The notes: generated by a model not told the origin, from the letters alone. A stretch of DNA of 40,590 bases from an uncultured Rivibacter sp. (GCA_946481025.1 CAMLNA010000024.1:1-40590), one strand, 5' to 3'; numbered from the stretch's first letter, positions 1-9,358 are shown. Numbers and translations are program-made.

Positions 1-239
1 AAGCCGGCCCGCATCCCCCCGGGGGATCGGCCGGCGTACCCACCGGACGAGGGGCAGACATCCCCGCGGGCCGAGCGCCGGGCCGCTCCCAAGCCGGCCC
101 GCATCCCCCCGGGGGATCGGCCGGTGTACCCACCGGACGAGGGGCAGACATCCCCACGGGCCGAGCGCCGGGCCGCTCCCAAGCCGGCCCGCATCCCCTT
201 GGGGGATCGTCCGGTGTACCCACCGGACGAGGGGCAGAC
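1..239. repeat. 90-bp direct tandem repeat, two full copies and a third running into pabBC
   Basis: Copies lie at 1-90, 91-180 and 181-239. Copies 1 and 2 differ at only two positions (35 and 66 of the unit). Copy 3 matches for about 60 bp and then becomes the start of pabBC. Each unit holds a near-perfect C-run/G-run hairpin (ATCCCCC/GGGGGAT, positions 13-27 of the unit) and a second stem, CCGGTG-tacc-CACCGG, just before a purine-rich GACGAGGGG that serves as the ribosome binding site in copy 3. In copies 1 and 2 the bases after that site read ATC instead of ATG, so they cannot start translation in the same way. The array may continue beyond the left edge. It could be a dispersed intergenic repeat family or a locally amplified leader. 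Confidence 0.9.
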
Positions 240-2003
240 ATGAGCGCTCCCCTGTTCACCGCGCTGGTCGATATTCCCGCGCAGCCCGGAGCGCCGCAGC
301 AGCGGCTGCGGCGGGCCTTCCGCACGCCGCGCGAATGGCTGGTGGCGCAGTCGCCCGGCGATGTGAAGCCGGTGCTCGACGCCGCCGAGGCCCATGCCCG
401 CGGCGGCCGCTGGTGCGTGGGCTGCTTGCGCTACGAAGCCGCGGCTGCATTCGACCCGGCCCTCGCCACGCACTCGGCGCAAGGGCCGCTGGCCTGCTTT
501 GCCGTGTTCGACACGGCCGAGGACTGGCCGGCCGACACCGGCGAACCACACGCCTTCGAGCCGTGGCAGCAGCCGCTCGGCGACGACGAGTTCGCGCACG
601 ACGTCCAGCGCATCCGCGACTGGATCGCCGCCGGCGACGTCTACCAGGTGAACCACACCACGCGCCTGCGAAGCACCCTGCGCGGCGACGCGCTCGCGGC
701 CTTCCGTGCGCTGCACCGGGGCCAGCCCAAGGGCTATGGCGTGTACCTGGCCCATGAAGCGACGCGGGTGCTCAGCGTCTCGCCGGAACTGTTCTTCGAC
801 TGGCGCGACGGCTTCGTCACCACACAGCCGATGAAGGGCACGGCCGCGCGCGGCGGCACGCCGGCCGAAGACGAAGCCGCCGCGGCCGCGTTGAAGGCCA
901 GCGAAAAGGAACGTGCCGAGAACCTGATGATCGTGGACCTGCTGCGCAACGACCTGTCGCGCATCGCCACGCTCGGCTCGGTGCGGGTGCCGGCGCTGTT
1001 CGACCTGCAGGCGCTGCCCACGGTGTGGCAGATGACCTCCACCGTGACCGCCACCACCCGCCCCGGCACCACGCTCGCGCAGGTGTTCGGCGCGCTGTTC
1101 CCCTGCGGCTCGGTGACGGGCGCGCCCAAGGTGCGGGCCATGCAGCTGATCCGGGCGCTGGAGCCAACGCCGCGTGGCGTGTATTGCGGCGCGGTAGGCG
1201 TGCTACAGCCGGGTGGTGCGGCCACCTTCAATGTGCCGATCCGCACGGTGGAGCTGGCCCCTCAGCCCGACGGCAGCTGGCAGGCGGTCTGCGGCGTGGG
1301 CAGCGCCATCACCGCCGACTCGCAGACCTCCGCCGAAGCCGACGAATGGCGCCACAAGCAGCGCTTTCTCGACCGTGCAGCGAGACCGTTCGAGCTGCTC
1401 GAATCGCTGCGGCTGCAGGACGGCCAGGTCTGGCTGCTCGACGAGCACCTGGAGCGACTGCGCCGCGGGGCCGCGCATTTCGGCCACATGCTGAACGAGA
1501 CGCACGTGCTGACCACGCTGGCCGAACTGGCCACCGCGCACCCGCTTGGCACGCACAAGCTGCGCCTGCTGGTCGACGCCTTCGGCGCGGTGCGCGGCGA
1601 AGCAGCGCCGCTGCAGCCCTCCGTCGTGCCGCTGCGCACCTCGCTCGCCCGCATGCCGATCGATGCGCGCAACGAGTTCCTGCGGCACAAGACCACTCGC
1701 CGCGAGGCCTATGCCGCCTTTGCGCCGCCGGCCGGCTGCTTCGACACGCTGCTGTGGAACACCGCGGGCGAGCTGACCGAGTTCGTGAACGGCAACCTCG
1801 CCCTGTGCCTGGGCGGCCGCTGGCTGACGCCGGCAGCCGCCGCCGGCCTGCTGCCCGGCACCTACCGCGAGCGGCTGCTCGCGCGAGGGGCGCTGCACGA
1901 GGCGCGGCTGACCCTGGACGAACTCCGGCAGGCCGACGCCGGCGCCTTCTTCAACAGCGTGCGCGGCTGGCTGCCGCTGGATCTCGAGGCCTTGCGGGCA
2001 TGA
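240..2003 (+). CDS. pabBC: Bifunctional aminodeoxychorismate synthase component I / 4-amino-4-deoxychorismate lyase
   Basis: This 587-aa protein makes 4-aminobenzoate for folate in the cytoplasm. The PabB half should aminate chorismate using ammonia from a separate PabA, and the PabC half should remove pyruvate. Chorismate-binding motifs are visible: GDVYQVNHT near residue 131, SPELFF, MKGTAARG near 198, ENLMIVDLLRNDLSR, and CGSVTGAPK near 289. From about residue 380 a class IV aminotransferase-like domain follows, with a candidate PLP lysine in RHKTT, the ELTEFVNGNLAL segment and LLPGTYRERLL. The fusion is a known architecture. The ATG is placed by the GAGGGG site about 6 bp upstream, inside the last repeat copy. 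No pabA is visible in the window. Confidence 0.93.
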   Translation: MSAPLFTALVDIPAQPGAPQQRLRRAFRTPREWLVAQSPGDVKPVLDAAEAHARGGRWCVGCLRYEAAAAFDPALATHSAQGPLACFAVFDTAEDWPADTGEPHAFEPWQQPLGDDEFAHDVQRIRDWIAAGDVYQVNHTTRLRSTLRGDALAAFRALHRGQPKGYGVYLAHEATRVLSVSPELFFDWRDGFVTTQPMKGTAARGGTPAEDEAAAAALKASEKERAENLMIVDLLRNDLSRIATLGSVRVPALFDLQALPTVWQMTSTVTATTRPGTTLAQVFGALFPCGSVTGAPKVRAMQLIRALEPTPRGVYCGAVGVLQPGGAATFNVPIRTVELAPQPDGSWQAVCGVGSAITADSQTSAEADEWRHKQRFLDRAARPFELLESLRLQDGQVWLLDEHLERLRRGAAHFGHMLNETHVLTTLAELATAHPLGTHKLRLLVDAFGAVRGEAAPLQPSVVPLRTSLARMPIDARNEFLRHKTTRREAYAAFAPPAGCFDTLLWNTAGELTEFVNGNLALCLGGRWLTPAAAAGLLPGTYRERLLARGALHEARLTLDELRQADAGAFFNSVRGWLPLDLEALRA

Positions 2004-2066
2004 CAAGCGGGCAGGCTCGGGAGTAAGCTGGGGCCCCTCTTGACGACCTTGGGGGACGTTGCTGCC

Positions 2067-2447
2067 ATGACACCCCTGCACCCGTACTGGAGCCGCTGGA
2101 TGGAACTCGCCAGCCAGGCACCCGAGGAAGTGGCCCGCCGCGTGGACCTGATGACACGTGCGCCGGGCTCGTCACTGTCGCTGGCCGATTCGCAGCGCGT
2201 GATGTTCGAGAACTGGGCCAGCGCCAGCGAGGCATGGTGGTCCTGGTGGAAGGCAGCCCATGCCATGCATTGGCCCAGCATGCCGTGGCCGCCGGCCGGC
2301 GTGGTGGCCGCGCCGCAGGCGGCGCCTGCCGGCGAGCCGCCCGCCGCAGAGCGCAAGCCGAAGGCCTCGGCCGAAGCCGTGGCGGCCGACCGGGCACCGG
2401 CAGCACGCCGCGGCAAGGCCATCGCCAAGCACGCACGGCATCGCTGA
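2067..2447 (+). CDS. Small phasin-like protein, copy 1
   Basis: A 126-aa protein I cannot name with certainty. It has a Trp-rich helical N-terminal half (TPLHPYWSRWMEL, then SQRVMFENWASASEAWWSWW) and a Pro/Ala/Lys/Arg-rich basic tail. The SQR-M-x-EKW-AA-x-E-x-W pattern is shared with the next gene (2554) and recalls short proteins annotated as polyhydroxyalkanoate granule-associated phasins, which coat storage granules. That link is inference from motif style. The ATG at 2067 is preferred over an in-frame TTG at 2040 because GGGGGACG lies upstream at normal spacing. No polyhydroxyalkanoate synthase gene is nearby. Confidence 0.6.
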   Translation: MTPLHPYWSRWMELASQAPEEVARRVDLMTRAPGSSLSLADSQRVMFENWASASEAWWSWWKAAHAMHWPSMPWPPAGVVAAPQAAPAGEPPAAERKPKASAEAVAADRAPAARRGKAIAKHARHR

Positions 2448-2553
2448 CAGCCTGTCACGCTGTGCCCAGCGTCGCGAGGGGAATTGCACGGCCTCGTGCG
2501 GCTTGGTGCGGCCGTGCGCCTAAGCTGGCCGCTCCCTTGCGTACCGGAGCCGC

Positions 2554-2940
2554 ATGATGCTCAAACTCTGGCAGCGATACCTGACCCATCACTGGGACAT
2601 CGCCACTCACGCGCCCCAGGTGATCACCCATCGCCTGACGCAGATGGCCCACAAGCCCACCGCCAGCAAGACGCTGGTGGAGTCGCAGCGCATGGTGTGG
2701 GAGAAATGGGCCGCCGCCAACGAATCCTGGCTGGCCTTCTGGACGTCGATGCACAAGTCGGCGCGCTGGCCCGTGCCGGGCCACCCGATGCGTCCCATGA
2801 GCCCGGCCAAGGTACATGCGCAGGCGCAACGCGCGGCGGTGCAGACCCTGCGCGCCGCCGGGCTGGCACTGCACCCGGTGAGCCGGCGAGTGAAGGCCAA
2901 TTCCAAGCGCCTGGGCGGCCCGGGCACGAAAAAGCGCTGA
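2554..2940 (+). CDS. Small phasin-like protein, copy 2
   Basis: A 128-aa paralogue of the preceding gene: VESQRMVWEKWAAANESW here matches ADSQRVMFENWASASEAW there. The N-terminal half is amphipathic and Trp-rich, and the C-terminal 50 residues are strongly basic (ends GPGTKKR). A GGAG site lies 5 bp before the ATG. The gap of about 105 bp between the pair suggests tandem duplication followed by divergence. A granule or surface coat (phasin-like) role is plausible. The basic tail could also bind nucleic acid. Function unproven. Confidence 0.6.
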   Translation: MMLKLWQRYLTHHWDIATHAPQVITHRLTQMAHKPTASKTLVESQRMVWEKWAAANESWLAFWTSMHKSARWPVPGHPMRPMSPAKVHAQAQRAAVQTLRAAGLALHPVSRRVKANSKRLGGPGTKKR

Positions 2941-3063
2941 GCTTCACGAAAAAAGCTCGAAGCGGCTCAACTGGCCGCGCTTGCTGCCGATATTCCGTCG
3001 ATCGGGGCACGCCCGGCGTCGCGAGACTCCGGGCACCGCTGCCTTGCCTGCCGGAGATCTGTC

Positions 3064-4632
3064 ATGCGCATTCCATCCTTCAAGTCGATGTCGATCGCCA
3101 CGCGGTTGACGCTGGGTTTCGTGAGCGTGCTCGTGCTGCTGGCGGGCGTCGCCGCCACCAGCAACATCGCCATGCGGATGGTCAGCGGCCAGATGCAGCA
3201 GATCGTGGAGGTGAACAACCTCAAGATCGAGCTGGCCAGCGGCATGCTCAACAGCATCAACCAGATCGGCCTGCACACGCGCACCGTGGCGCTGCTGTAC
3301 GACGCCAAGCTCATCCAGCAGGAGTCGGGTGCTGCAGAGGCCGCCGCGGCCGCCTACCTCAAGGCCGAGGCCGACCTCAAGGCGGTGCTCGAGGGCAAGG
3401 GCTCCACCGACACCGAACGGCAGCTGCTGGCCGACATCGCCGGGCAGGCGAGGAAGGCACTGCCGGCGCTGAAGGCGGTGGTGGAGAAGGGTGTGGCGAG
3501 CGACAACGTGGCCGCGGTGCAGATCCTCACCGAAACCGCGGGCCCGGTGGAAAAGGTGTGGCGCGCCAAGGTCACCGAGTTCGCCGCGCTGCAGACCCGG
3601 CTCATCGACGAGGCCACCGCCACGGCTGCGGCCACCAAGAGCAAGGCCTCCACCGCCGAGCTGGCCCTGGTACTGGCCGCGCTGGCTGCCGGATCGCTGA
3701 TCGCCTGGCGCATCACCCGCGGCGTCACGCGGCCGCTCGGTCGTGCTGTCGCCGTGGCCGAACGCATCGCCGAGGGCGACCTCACCTCCGAGGTGCGGGC
3801 TGAACGCGACGACGAAACCGGCCGGCTGCTGCAGGCCATCGCCTCCATGCAGGAACGGCTGAGCACCCTGGTGGGCAATATCCGCCAGACGGCCGATTCC
3901 ATCCAGACCGCCAGCTCCGAAGTGGCCTCGGGCAACCAGGACTTGAGCCACCGCACCGAACAGGCCGCCTCGAACCTCCAGCAGACGGCCAGCTCGATGG
4001 AGCAGCTCACCGGCACGGTGAAGCAGAGCGCCGACGCTGCCCGCCAGGCCAACCAGCTGGCCTCCTCGGCGGCCGAAGTGGCAGCGCGCGGCGGCACGGT
4101 GGTCTCGGAAGTGGTGACGACGATGGACCAGATCACCACCAGCTCGAAGAAGATCGCCGACATCATCGGCGTGATCGACGGCATCGCCTTCCAGACCAAC
4201 ATCCTCGCGCTCAACGCCGCGGTGGAAGCCGCCCGTGCCGGCGAGCAGGGCCGCGGCTTCGCGGTCGTGGCCGGCGAGGTGCGCAGCCTGGCCGGGCGCT
4301 CGGCCGAGGCAGCCAGGGAGATCAAGAGCCTGATCGGCGCCAGCGTCGAGCGGGTGGAGACGGGCTCGCGCCTGGTGGCCGACGCCGGCACGACGATGAA
4401 GGAGATCGTGGGCTCGGTGCAGCGCGTGTCGGACATCATTGCCGAGATCACCGCGTCGGCCGCCGAGCAGAGCGAAGGCATCGGCCAGGTCAACTCGGCC
4501 GTCGGCCAGCTCGACCAGATGACGCAGCAGAACGCCGCGCTGGTGGAACAGGGCGCGGCCGCGGCCGAGAGCCTCAAGGAACAGGCGGCTCGCCTCGCGC
4601 AGATGGTGGGCACCTTCAGGGTCCACGCCTGA
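3064..4632 (+). CDS. Methyl-accepting chemotaxis protein
   Basis: A 522-aa inner-membrane chemoreceptor. Transmembrane segment 1 spans about residues 14-33, a four-helix-bundle type periplasmic sensor runs to about 195, segment 2 spans about 198-215, and a HAMP linker follows ([19 protein letters not shown]). The long cytoplasmic coiled coil carries the conserved hairpin tip near residues 375-420 ([20 protein letters not shown], then [14 protein letters not shown]), which contacts CheA and CheW. The protein ends MVGTFRVHA and has no NWETF-type tether for CheR/CheB. No che genes adjoin it and the ligand cannot be told from sequence. Confidence 0.95.
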   Translation: MRIPSFKSMSIATRLTLGFVSVLVLLAGVAATSNIAMRMVSGQMQQIVEVNNLKIELASGMLNSINQIGLHTRTVALLYDAKLIQQESGAAEAAAAAYLKAEADLKAVLEGKGSTDTERQLLADIAGQARKALPALKAVVEKGVASDNVAAVQILTETAGPVEKVWRAKVTEFAALQTRLIDEATATAAATKSKASTAELALVLAALAAGSLIAWRITRGVTRPLGRAVAVAERIAEGDLTSEVRAERDDETGRLLQAIASMQERLSTLVGNIRQTADSIQTASSEVASGNQDLSHRTEQAASNLQQTASSMEQLTGTVKQSADAARQANQLASSAAEVAARGGTVVSEVVTTMDQITTSSKKIADIIGVIDGIAFQTNILALNAAVEAARAGEQGRGFAVVAGEVRSLAGRSAEAAREIKSLIGASVERVETGSRLVADAGTTMKEIVGSVQRVSDIIAEITASAAEQSEGIGQVNSAVGQLDQMTQQNAALVEQGAAAAESLKEQAARLAQMVGTFRVHA

Positions 4633-4683
4633 ACAGGGCGTCCCGGCCTCGACCGGGCGCCGTCTCTCCTAAGATGCGCGGCC

Positions 4684-5856
4684 ATGCGCATCCTCGTCAT
4701 CGGCGGCGGCGCCGTCGGTTCCGCCGCCGCCCTCTTCCTCAAGCACCTGGGCGGCACCCAGGCCGACGTGCAGGTCGTCGAGCGCGACAGCACCTACTCC
4801 CGCGCCTCGTCGGCACTGTCGGCCGGGTCCATCCGCCAGCAGTTCTCGACGCCGCTCAACATCGCGATGTCGCGCTTCGGCTTCGAGCTGATCGGCGGCC
4901 CTGCACGCGAGTGGCTGTCCGTCGAAGGCGAGCCGGCCGACCTGGACTTCGTGCCTTCGGGCTACCTGTTCCTCGCCACCGAAGGGGGCAGGCCGACGCT
5001 CGCCGCCAACCATGCGGTGCAGGTGCAGGCCGGCGCCGACGTGCTGTGGCTCGAGCCGGCTGCCTTGGCGCAACGGTTCCCATGGCTCGCCGCCGACGGG
5101 CTGGCAGCCGCGGCCCTGGGGCTCTCGCGCGAGGGCTGGTTCGACGGTTATTCCTTCACGCGGGCGCTGCGCCGCAAGGCCGTGTCGCTCGGCGCGCGGT
5201 ACCGACATGCCGCCGTGGCCGGCCTGCAGCGCAGCGGCGACCGGCTCATCTCGGCACGGCTCGACGACGGCACGGTCATCGAGGCCGACGTCTTCGTCAA
5301 TGCCGCCGGGCCCTGGGCCCGCGAAATCGGCGCCCTGTGCGGCGTCGAGGTCCCGGTGTCTGCACGCCGCCGCACCGTGTTTGCGCTCGGCTGCCCGACC
5401 CCGCTGCCGCTCACGCCGCTGGTCATCGATCCGAGCGGCGTGTGGTTCCGCAGCGAAGGCTCAGGCTTCATCGCCGGCTGGTCGCCGGGCGCGGGCCAGG
5501 CCGACCCCGACGACCTGCCGCTCGATGCCGACCTGGCGCTCTTCGAGGAGGTGCTGTGGCCGGCCCTCGCCGGGCGCGTGCCGGCTTTCGAGGCACTGCG
5601 CGTGCAACGCGCCTGGGCCGGCTACTACGAGGTGAATCCGTTCGACCACAACGCATGGATCGGACCGCACCCCGAGATGGCGAACTTCGTGCAGGCCAAC
5701 GGCTTCTCTGGCCATGGGCTGCAGCATGCCCCGGCCGCCGGACGCGGGGTGGCCGAGTGGCTGCTGCACGGGCGCTACGAGACGCTGGACCTTTCGCCGC
5801 TGCACATGGACCGCTGGCTGCGCAACGCGCCCTACGTGGAGCGCAACGTCATCTGA
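4684..5856 (+). CDS. FAD-dependent oxidoreductase of the DAO (D-amino acid oxidase/sarcosine oxidase) family
   Basis: A 390-aa soluble flavoenzyme. The N-terminus has the dinucleotide-binding fingerprint VIGGGAVGSAAALFL (about residues 5-19) and an acidic residue after the second strand (VVERDS). Further marks are the ASSALSAGSIRQQFS segment, VFVNAAGPWAREIG in the middle, and a closing NGFSGHGLQHAPAAGRGVAEW that contacts the flavin in this family. It probably oxidises an N-substituted amino acid or similar amine. The substrate is unknown, and FOXRED1-like or sarcosine oxidase-like activities are both possible. Its stop overlaps by 8 bp the convergent stop of the oxidase subunit IV gene. Confidence 0.88.
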   Translation: MRILVIGGGAVGSAAALFLKHLGGTQADVQVVERDSTYSRASSALSAGSIRQQFSTPLNIAMSRFGFELIGGPAREWLSVEGEPADLDFVPSGYLFLATEGGRPTLAANHAVQVQAGADVLWLEPAALAQRFPWLAADGLAAAALGLSREGWFDGYSFTRALRRKAVSLGARYRHAAVAGLQRSGDRLISARLDDGTVIEADVFVNAAGPWAREIGALCGVEVPVSARRRTVFALGCPTPLPLTPLVIDPSGVWFRSEGSGFIAGWSPGAGQADPDDLPLDADLALFEEVLWPALAGRVPAFEALRVQRAWAGYYEVNPFDHNAWIGPHPEMANFVQANGFSGHGLQHAPAAGRGVAEWLLHGRYETLDLSPLHMDRWLRNAPYVERNVI

Positions 5857-6241
5857 AGAAGAGCAGCCGCGTCAGGAAGGTGTAGTCGGCCTCCGCCCAC
5901 ATCAGCCCGACCAGCACCAGCAGGGCGAGCGGCGGCACCAGGATGGCGTAGATGAGCGACAGCCGCTCCCAGGCCATGTGCATGAACACCGCGACGATGA
6001 GCCCGGCCTTCAGCAGCATGAAGACGATGATGAGGCTCCAGCGCAGCAGGCCCTGGAAGTGGAAGTAGTCCACCAGGTACGACAGCGTGCTGAGCACGAA
6101 CAGCAGCAGCCAGATCTTGAGGTACAGCCCCACCGGGTGCTGCTGGTGTTGCTGGTGCTGGTGCTCTTGCTGCTCCTGCCGGCCGGCGTTTTCGTCGTGC
6201 AGAGCAGTGCCGGAGGCCTCCGCGGTGACTGAATGGTTCAT
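5849..6241 (-). CDS. Cytochrome c oxidase subunit IV family protein
   Basis: A 130-aa protein and the last gene of the caa3-type oxidase operon. The first 40 residues are polar and rich in His and Gln (HQHQQHQQHP). Three hydrophobic segments follow (about residues 42-60, 68-90 and 98-116), as expected for the bacterial subunit IV family (COX4_pro type) that stabilises the subunit I-III core. The short His/Gln-rich tract might bind metal, but that is speculation. Only about 11 bp separate it from the upstream subunit III gene. Confidence 0.85.
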   Translation of the reverse strand: MNHSVTAEASGTALHDENAGRQEQQEHQHQQHQQHPVGLYLKIWLLLFVLSTLSYLVDYFHFQGLLRWSLIIVFMLLKAGLIVAVFMHMAWERLSLIYAILVPPLALLVLVGLMWAEADYTFLTRLLFFR

Positions 6242-6252
6242 GGCGATTCACC

Positions 6253-6945
6253 TCACCACAGGTAGAAGAACGCGAAGATGAACACCCACACCAGGTCGAC
6301 GAAGTGCCAGTACAGGCCGGCGATCTCGACGATCTGGTAGTTGCCTGTCTTTTCGTAGTCGCCGCGCCAGACCTTCCAGGCCACGACGAGCAGGTAGATG
6401 ACCCCGCAGGTCACGTGCAGGCCGTGGAAGCCCGTGATCATGAAGAAGGTCGAGCCGAACTGCGCCGCCCCCATCGGGTTGCCCCAGGGCCGCACGCCTT
6501 CCATGATCAGCTTCGACCATTCGAAGGCCTGCATGGCCACGAAGATCTCGCCGAACGCGGCGGTCGCGACCATGAGCGCGGCGGCGTTGACGCGGTCGCG
6601 GCGATAGGCGCAGTTCACCGCCATGGCCATCGTGCCGCTGCTGGTGATGAGCACGAAGGTCATGATGGCGATGAGCAGCAGCGGCACGTTGCTGCCGCCC
6701 ACGTGCAGCGCGAACACCTCGCTCGGGTTGGGCCAGGGCACCGTGGTGGCGGACCGCACCGACATGTAGCCGGTGAGGAAGGTGCCGAAGATGAAGGTGT
6801 CGCTGAGCAGGAAGATCCACATCATCGCCTTGCCCCACGAGACGTGGAAGGCCTGCTGGTCGGACGACCAGTCCGCGATCAACCCTCGCAGGCCCGGCGC
6901 CGGCGCGACCTGCGCGGCGGGAGGCACTGGCATCGTTGCGCTCAT
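6253..6945 (-). CDS. ctaE: Cytochrome c oxidase subunit III (copy A)
   Basis: A 230-aa membrane subunit of the aa3-type oxidase. It has five or more transmembrane segments and the family signatures FLLSDTFIFGTFLTGY, EWSKLIMEG, GFHGLHVTCGVIYL, and a closing EIAGLYWHFVDLVWVFIFAFFYLW. It supports proton uptake by subunit I but carries no redox centre. The ATG at 6945 overlaps the stop of the upstream gene as ATGA, so an open frame extending further upstream is not coding. It is the more canonical of two adjacent subunit III-type genes. Confidence 0.92.
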   Translation of the reverse strand: MSATMPVPPAAQVAPAPGLRGLIADWSSDQQAFHVSWGKAMMWIFLLSDTFIFGTFLTGYMSVRSATTVPWPNPSEVFALHVGGSNVPLLLIAIMTFVLITSSGTMAMAVNCAYRRDRVNAAALMVATAAFGEIFVAMQAFEWSKLIMEGVRPWGNPMGAAQFGSTFFMITGFHGLHVTCGVIYLLVVAWKVWRGDYEKTGNYQIVEIAGLYWHFVDLVWVFIFAFFYLW

Positions 6946-7571
6946 TTCGGGACCTCCGTGCCGCAGATGTAGGCCACGATCTCGGGCGTGAGCCAGCCGA
7001 GCGCCGCGAACAGCAGCCCCCACACGGCCAGCAGGAAGTGCCAGTAGCGGGCGCACAGCGCGATGGCGCGCCGGGTGCGGTCGCTGTCAGGCTGGAAGCG
7101 GCGCAGCGTCATGCCCCAGGCGGCCAGCCCGCCGAGGACGTGCAGCCCGTGCATGGCGGTGAGCAGGTAGAAGAAGCTGGCGGAAGGGTTGCCGGTGAGG
7201 CTGACACGGGCCGACTGCAGCGCCTGCCAGGCCCACAGCTGCACGCACACGAAAACCAGCGCGCACAACCCGCCGGCCAGCAGCAGCACGCGCGCGCGGC
7301 TCCACCGGCTCTTTCGGCCCGCACGACCTGCCAGGTGCAGCAGCACGCTGCCGGCGACCAGCATTGCGCTGCTCAGCCACAGCTGCCAGGGCATCGCGAC
7401 CTGCACCCAGTCGCCGCTTTGCATGCGCATCGCATAGGCGGTGATGAACAGCGCAAACAGCGCGCTGGCCACGCCGATGAAGGCCCACAGGCCGACGCTG
7501 CCGGCGTGCGGCGCCGGACGCAGCGCTGCGCCGATCGGTGGCGGCATGCCGACGGTGGTGGTGGTGTTCAT
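6942..7571 (-). CDS. Cytochrome c oxidase subunit III-like protein (copy B)
   Basis: A 209-aa membrane protein with about five hydrophobic segments. The late motifs FYLLTAMHGLHVLGGLAAWG and ALCARYWHFLLAVWGLLFAALGW place it in the heme-copper oxidase subunit III superfamily. It is shorter and more divergent than copy A (6253-6945). Both ends are coupled by ATGA overlaps, with ctaD upstream and copy A downstream, so all are very likely made together. It may be a genuine extra subunit of this oxidase type or a divergent duplicate. It does not look broken. Confidence 0.85.
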   Translation of the reverse strand: MNTTTTVGMPPPIGAALRPAPHAGSVGLWAFIGVASALFALFITAYAMRMQSGDWVQVAMPWQLWLSSAMLVAGSVLLHLAGRAGRKSRWSRARVLLLAGGLCALVFVCVQLWAWQALQSARVSLTGNPSASFFYLLTAMHGLHVLGGLAAWGMTLRRFQPDSDRTRRAIALCARYWHFLLAVWGLLFAALGWLTPEIVAYICGTEVPK

Positions 7572-9331
7572 GCAGGCACCCCCTTGCCCGCATGCTGTTC
7601 CTCGGGCTCGTGGCCACCCGCTTCAGGCGGCGCGTTCTGCGCGACGAAGTCTTCCTTGGCGTCCGGCATGTTGTAGGCATAGGCCCAGCGATACGCCACC
7701 GGCAGCCGCTCGCCCCAGTTGCCGTGGGCCGGCGGCGTGTCCGGCGTGAACCACTCCAGCGACGCGGCGCGCCACGGGTTGGGGTCGGCCACCTTGCCAC
7801 GCCACACGCTCGATATCAGGTTCCACAGGAACACCAGCTGCATCGCGCCCACGACGAGGGCGACCACGGTGATGAACTGGTTGAGCGCATGCGCCGATGC
7901 GGGGATGAACTGGTAGTTCTCGAAGCTGTGGTAGCGCCTGGGCATGCCCAGCACGCCCAGGTAGTGCATCGGAAAGAAGATCGCGTAGGTGCCGAGGAAG
8001 GTGGCCCAGAAGTGCAGCTTGCCGAGCCGTTCGTCGAACATGCGGCCAGTGACCTTGGGATACCAGTGGTAGATGGCGCCGAACACCACGAGCAGCGGCG
8101 CAACGCCCATGACCATGTGGAAGTGCGCCACGACGAAATACGTGCCCGACAGCGGGATGTCCACGCTCACGTTGCCGAGGAACAGGCCCGTCAGACCGCC
8201 CGACAGGAAGGTCAGGATGAAGGCCAGCGTGAAGAGCATGGGCACCGACAGGTGGATGTCGCCGCGCCACAGCGTGAGCACCCAGTTGTAGACCTTGATG
8301 GCGGTGGGCACCGCGATGATCAGCGTGCTGGTGGCGAAGAAGAAGCCGAACCACGGGTTCATGCCGGCCACGAACATGTGGTGCGCCCACACGATGAAGC
8401 TCAGCCCCCCGATGACGACGATGGCCCACACCATCGTGCGGTAGCCGAAGATGGCCTTGCGCGCGTGCACGCTGATCAGGTCGGACACGATGCCGAAGGC
8501 CGGCAGCGCGACGATGTAGACCTCCGGGTGGCCGAAGAACCAGAACAGGTGCTGGAAGAGCAGCGGGCTGCCGCCCTTGTAGTCGGTCACCTGCCCCATC
8601 GACACCAGCGCCGGCATGAAGAAGCTGGTGCCCAGCGTCTTGTCGAGCAGCATCATCACGCCCGAGACGAACAGCGCCGGGAACGCCAGCAGCGCGAGGA
8701 TGGTGGCCACGAAGATGCCCCACACCGTGAGCGGCATGCGCAGCAGCGTCATGCCTTCGCAGCGCGCCTGCAGCACGGTGGTCACGTAGTTGAGGCCGCC
8801 CATGGTGGTGGCGACGATGAAGATCACCAGCGACACGAGCATCAGGATGATGCCCCAGTCGTAGCCCGGCGTTCCGGGCAATATGGCCTGCGGCGGATAC
8901 AGCGTCCAGCCTGCGCCGGTGGGGCCGCCCGGCACGAAGAAGCTCGCCAGCAGCACCACCACCGAAAGCAGGTAGACCCAGTAGCTCAGCATGTTCATGA
9001 ACGGGAACACCATGTCCCGCGCGCCGATCATCAGCGGGATCATGTAGTTGCCGAAGCCGCCGAGGAACAGCGCCGTGAGCAGGTAGATCACCATGATCAT
9101 TCCGTGCATCGTCACGTACTGGTAATAGCGCTCGGCATTGATGAATTCGAACGAGCCCGGATAGCCGAGCTGCAGCCGCATCAGGTTCGACAGCACCAGG
9201 CCGATGAGCCCGACGAAGATGGCGGTGCCGGCGTACTGCACGGCGATCACCTTGTGGTCCTGGCTCCAGACGTACCTGGTCCAGAAGCTCTGCGGGCCGT
9301 GGTCGCCATGCGCGTGTTCTGCGTAAGCCAT
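7568..9331 (-). CDS. ctaD: Cytochrome c oxidase subunit I
   Basis: The 587-aa catalytic subunit of an aa3/caa3-type terminal oxidase, reducing O2 to water and pumping protons across the inner membrane. Heme and copper ligand motifs are intact: YVTMHGMIMVIYLL (low-spin heme a), FFGHPEVYIVALPAFG (CuB His with cross-linked Tyr), VWAHHMFVAGMNPW (CuB His pair), and GTYFVVAHFHMVMG (heme a3 and heme a His). About twelve transmembrane helices are expected. It lies 27 bp after ctaC and overlaps the next gene by ATGA. Confidence 0.97.
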   Translation of the reverse strand: MAYAEHAHGDHGPQSFWTRYVWSQDHKVIAVQYAGTAIFVGLIGLVLSNLMRLQLGYPGSFEFINAERYYQYVTMHGMIMVIYLLTALFLGGFGNYMIPLMIGARDMVFPFMNMLSYWVYLLSVVVLLASFFVPGGPTGAGWTLYPPQAILPGTPGYDWGIILMLVSLVIFIVATTMGGLNYVTTVLQARCEGMTLLRMPLTVWGIFVATILALLAFPALFVSGVMMLLDKTLGTSFFMPALVSMGQVTDYKGGSPLLFQHLFWFFGHPEVYIVALPAFGIVSDLISVHARKAIFGYRTMVWAIVVIGGLSFIVWAHHMFVAGMNPWFGFFFATSTLIIAVPTAIKVYNWVLTLWRGDIHLSVPMLFTLAFILTFLSGGLTGLFLGNVSVDIPLSGTYFVVAHFHMVMGVAPLLVVFGAIYHWYPKVTGRMFDERLGKLHFWATFLGTYAIFFPMHYLGVLGMPRRYHSFENYQFIPASAHALNQFITVVALVVGAMQLVFLWNLISSVWRGKVADPNPWRAASLEWFTPDTPPAHGNWGERLPVAYRWAYAYNMPDAKEDFVAQNAPPEAGGHEPEEQHAGKGVPA

Positions 9332-9358
9332 GGGTCTGCTCCCTGACGAAGCTGCTAC

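Noticed and set aside
7538..9346. Long plus-strand frame (about 600 residues) opposite ctaD
   Set aside because: His/Glu/Arg-rich low-complexity translation typical of antisense to GC-rich membrane protein genes. ctaD is unmistakable on the other strand.
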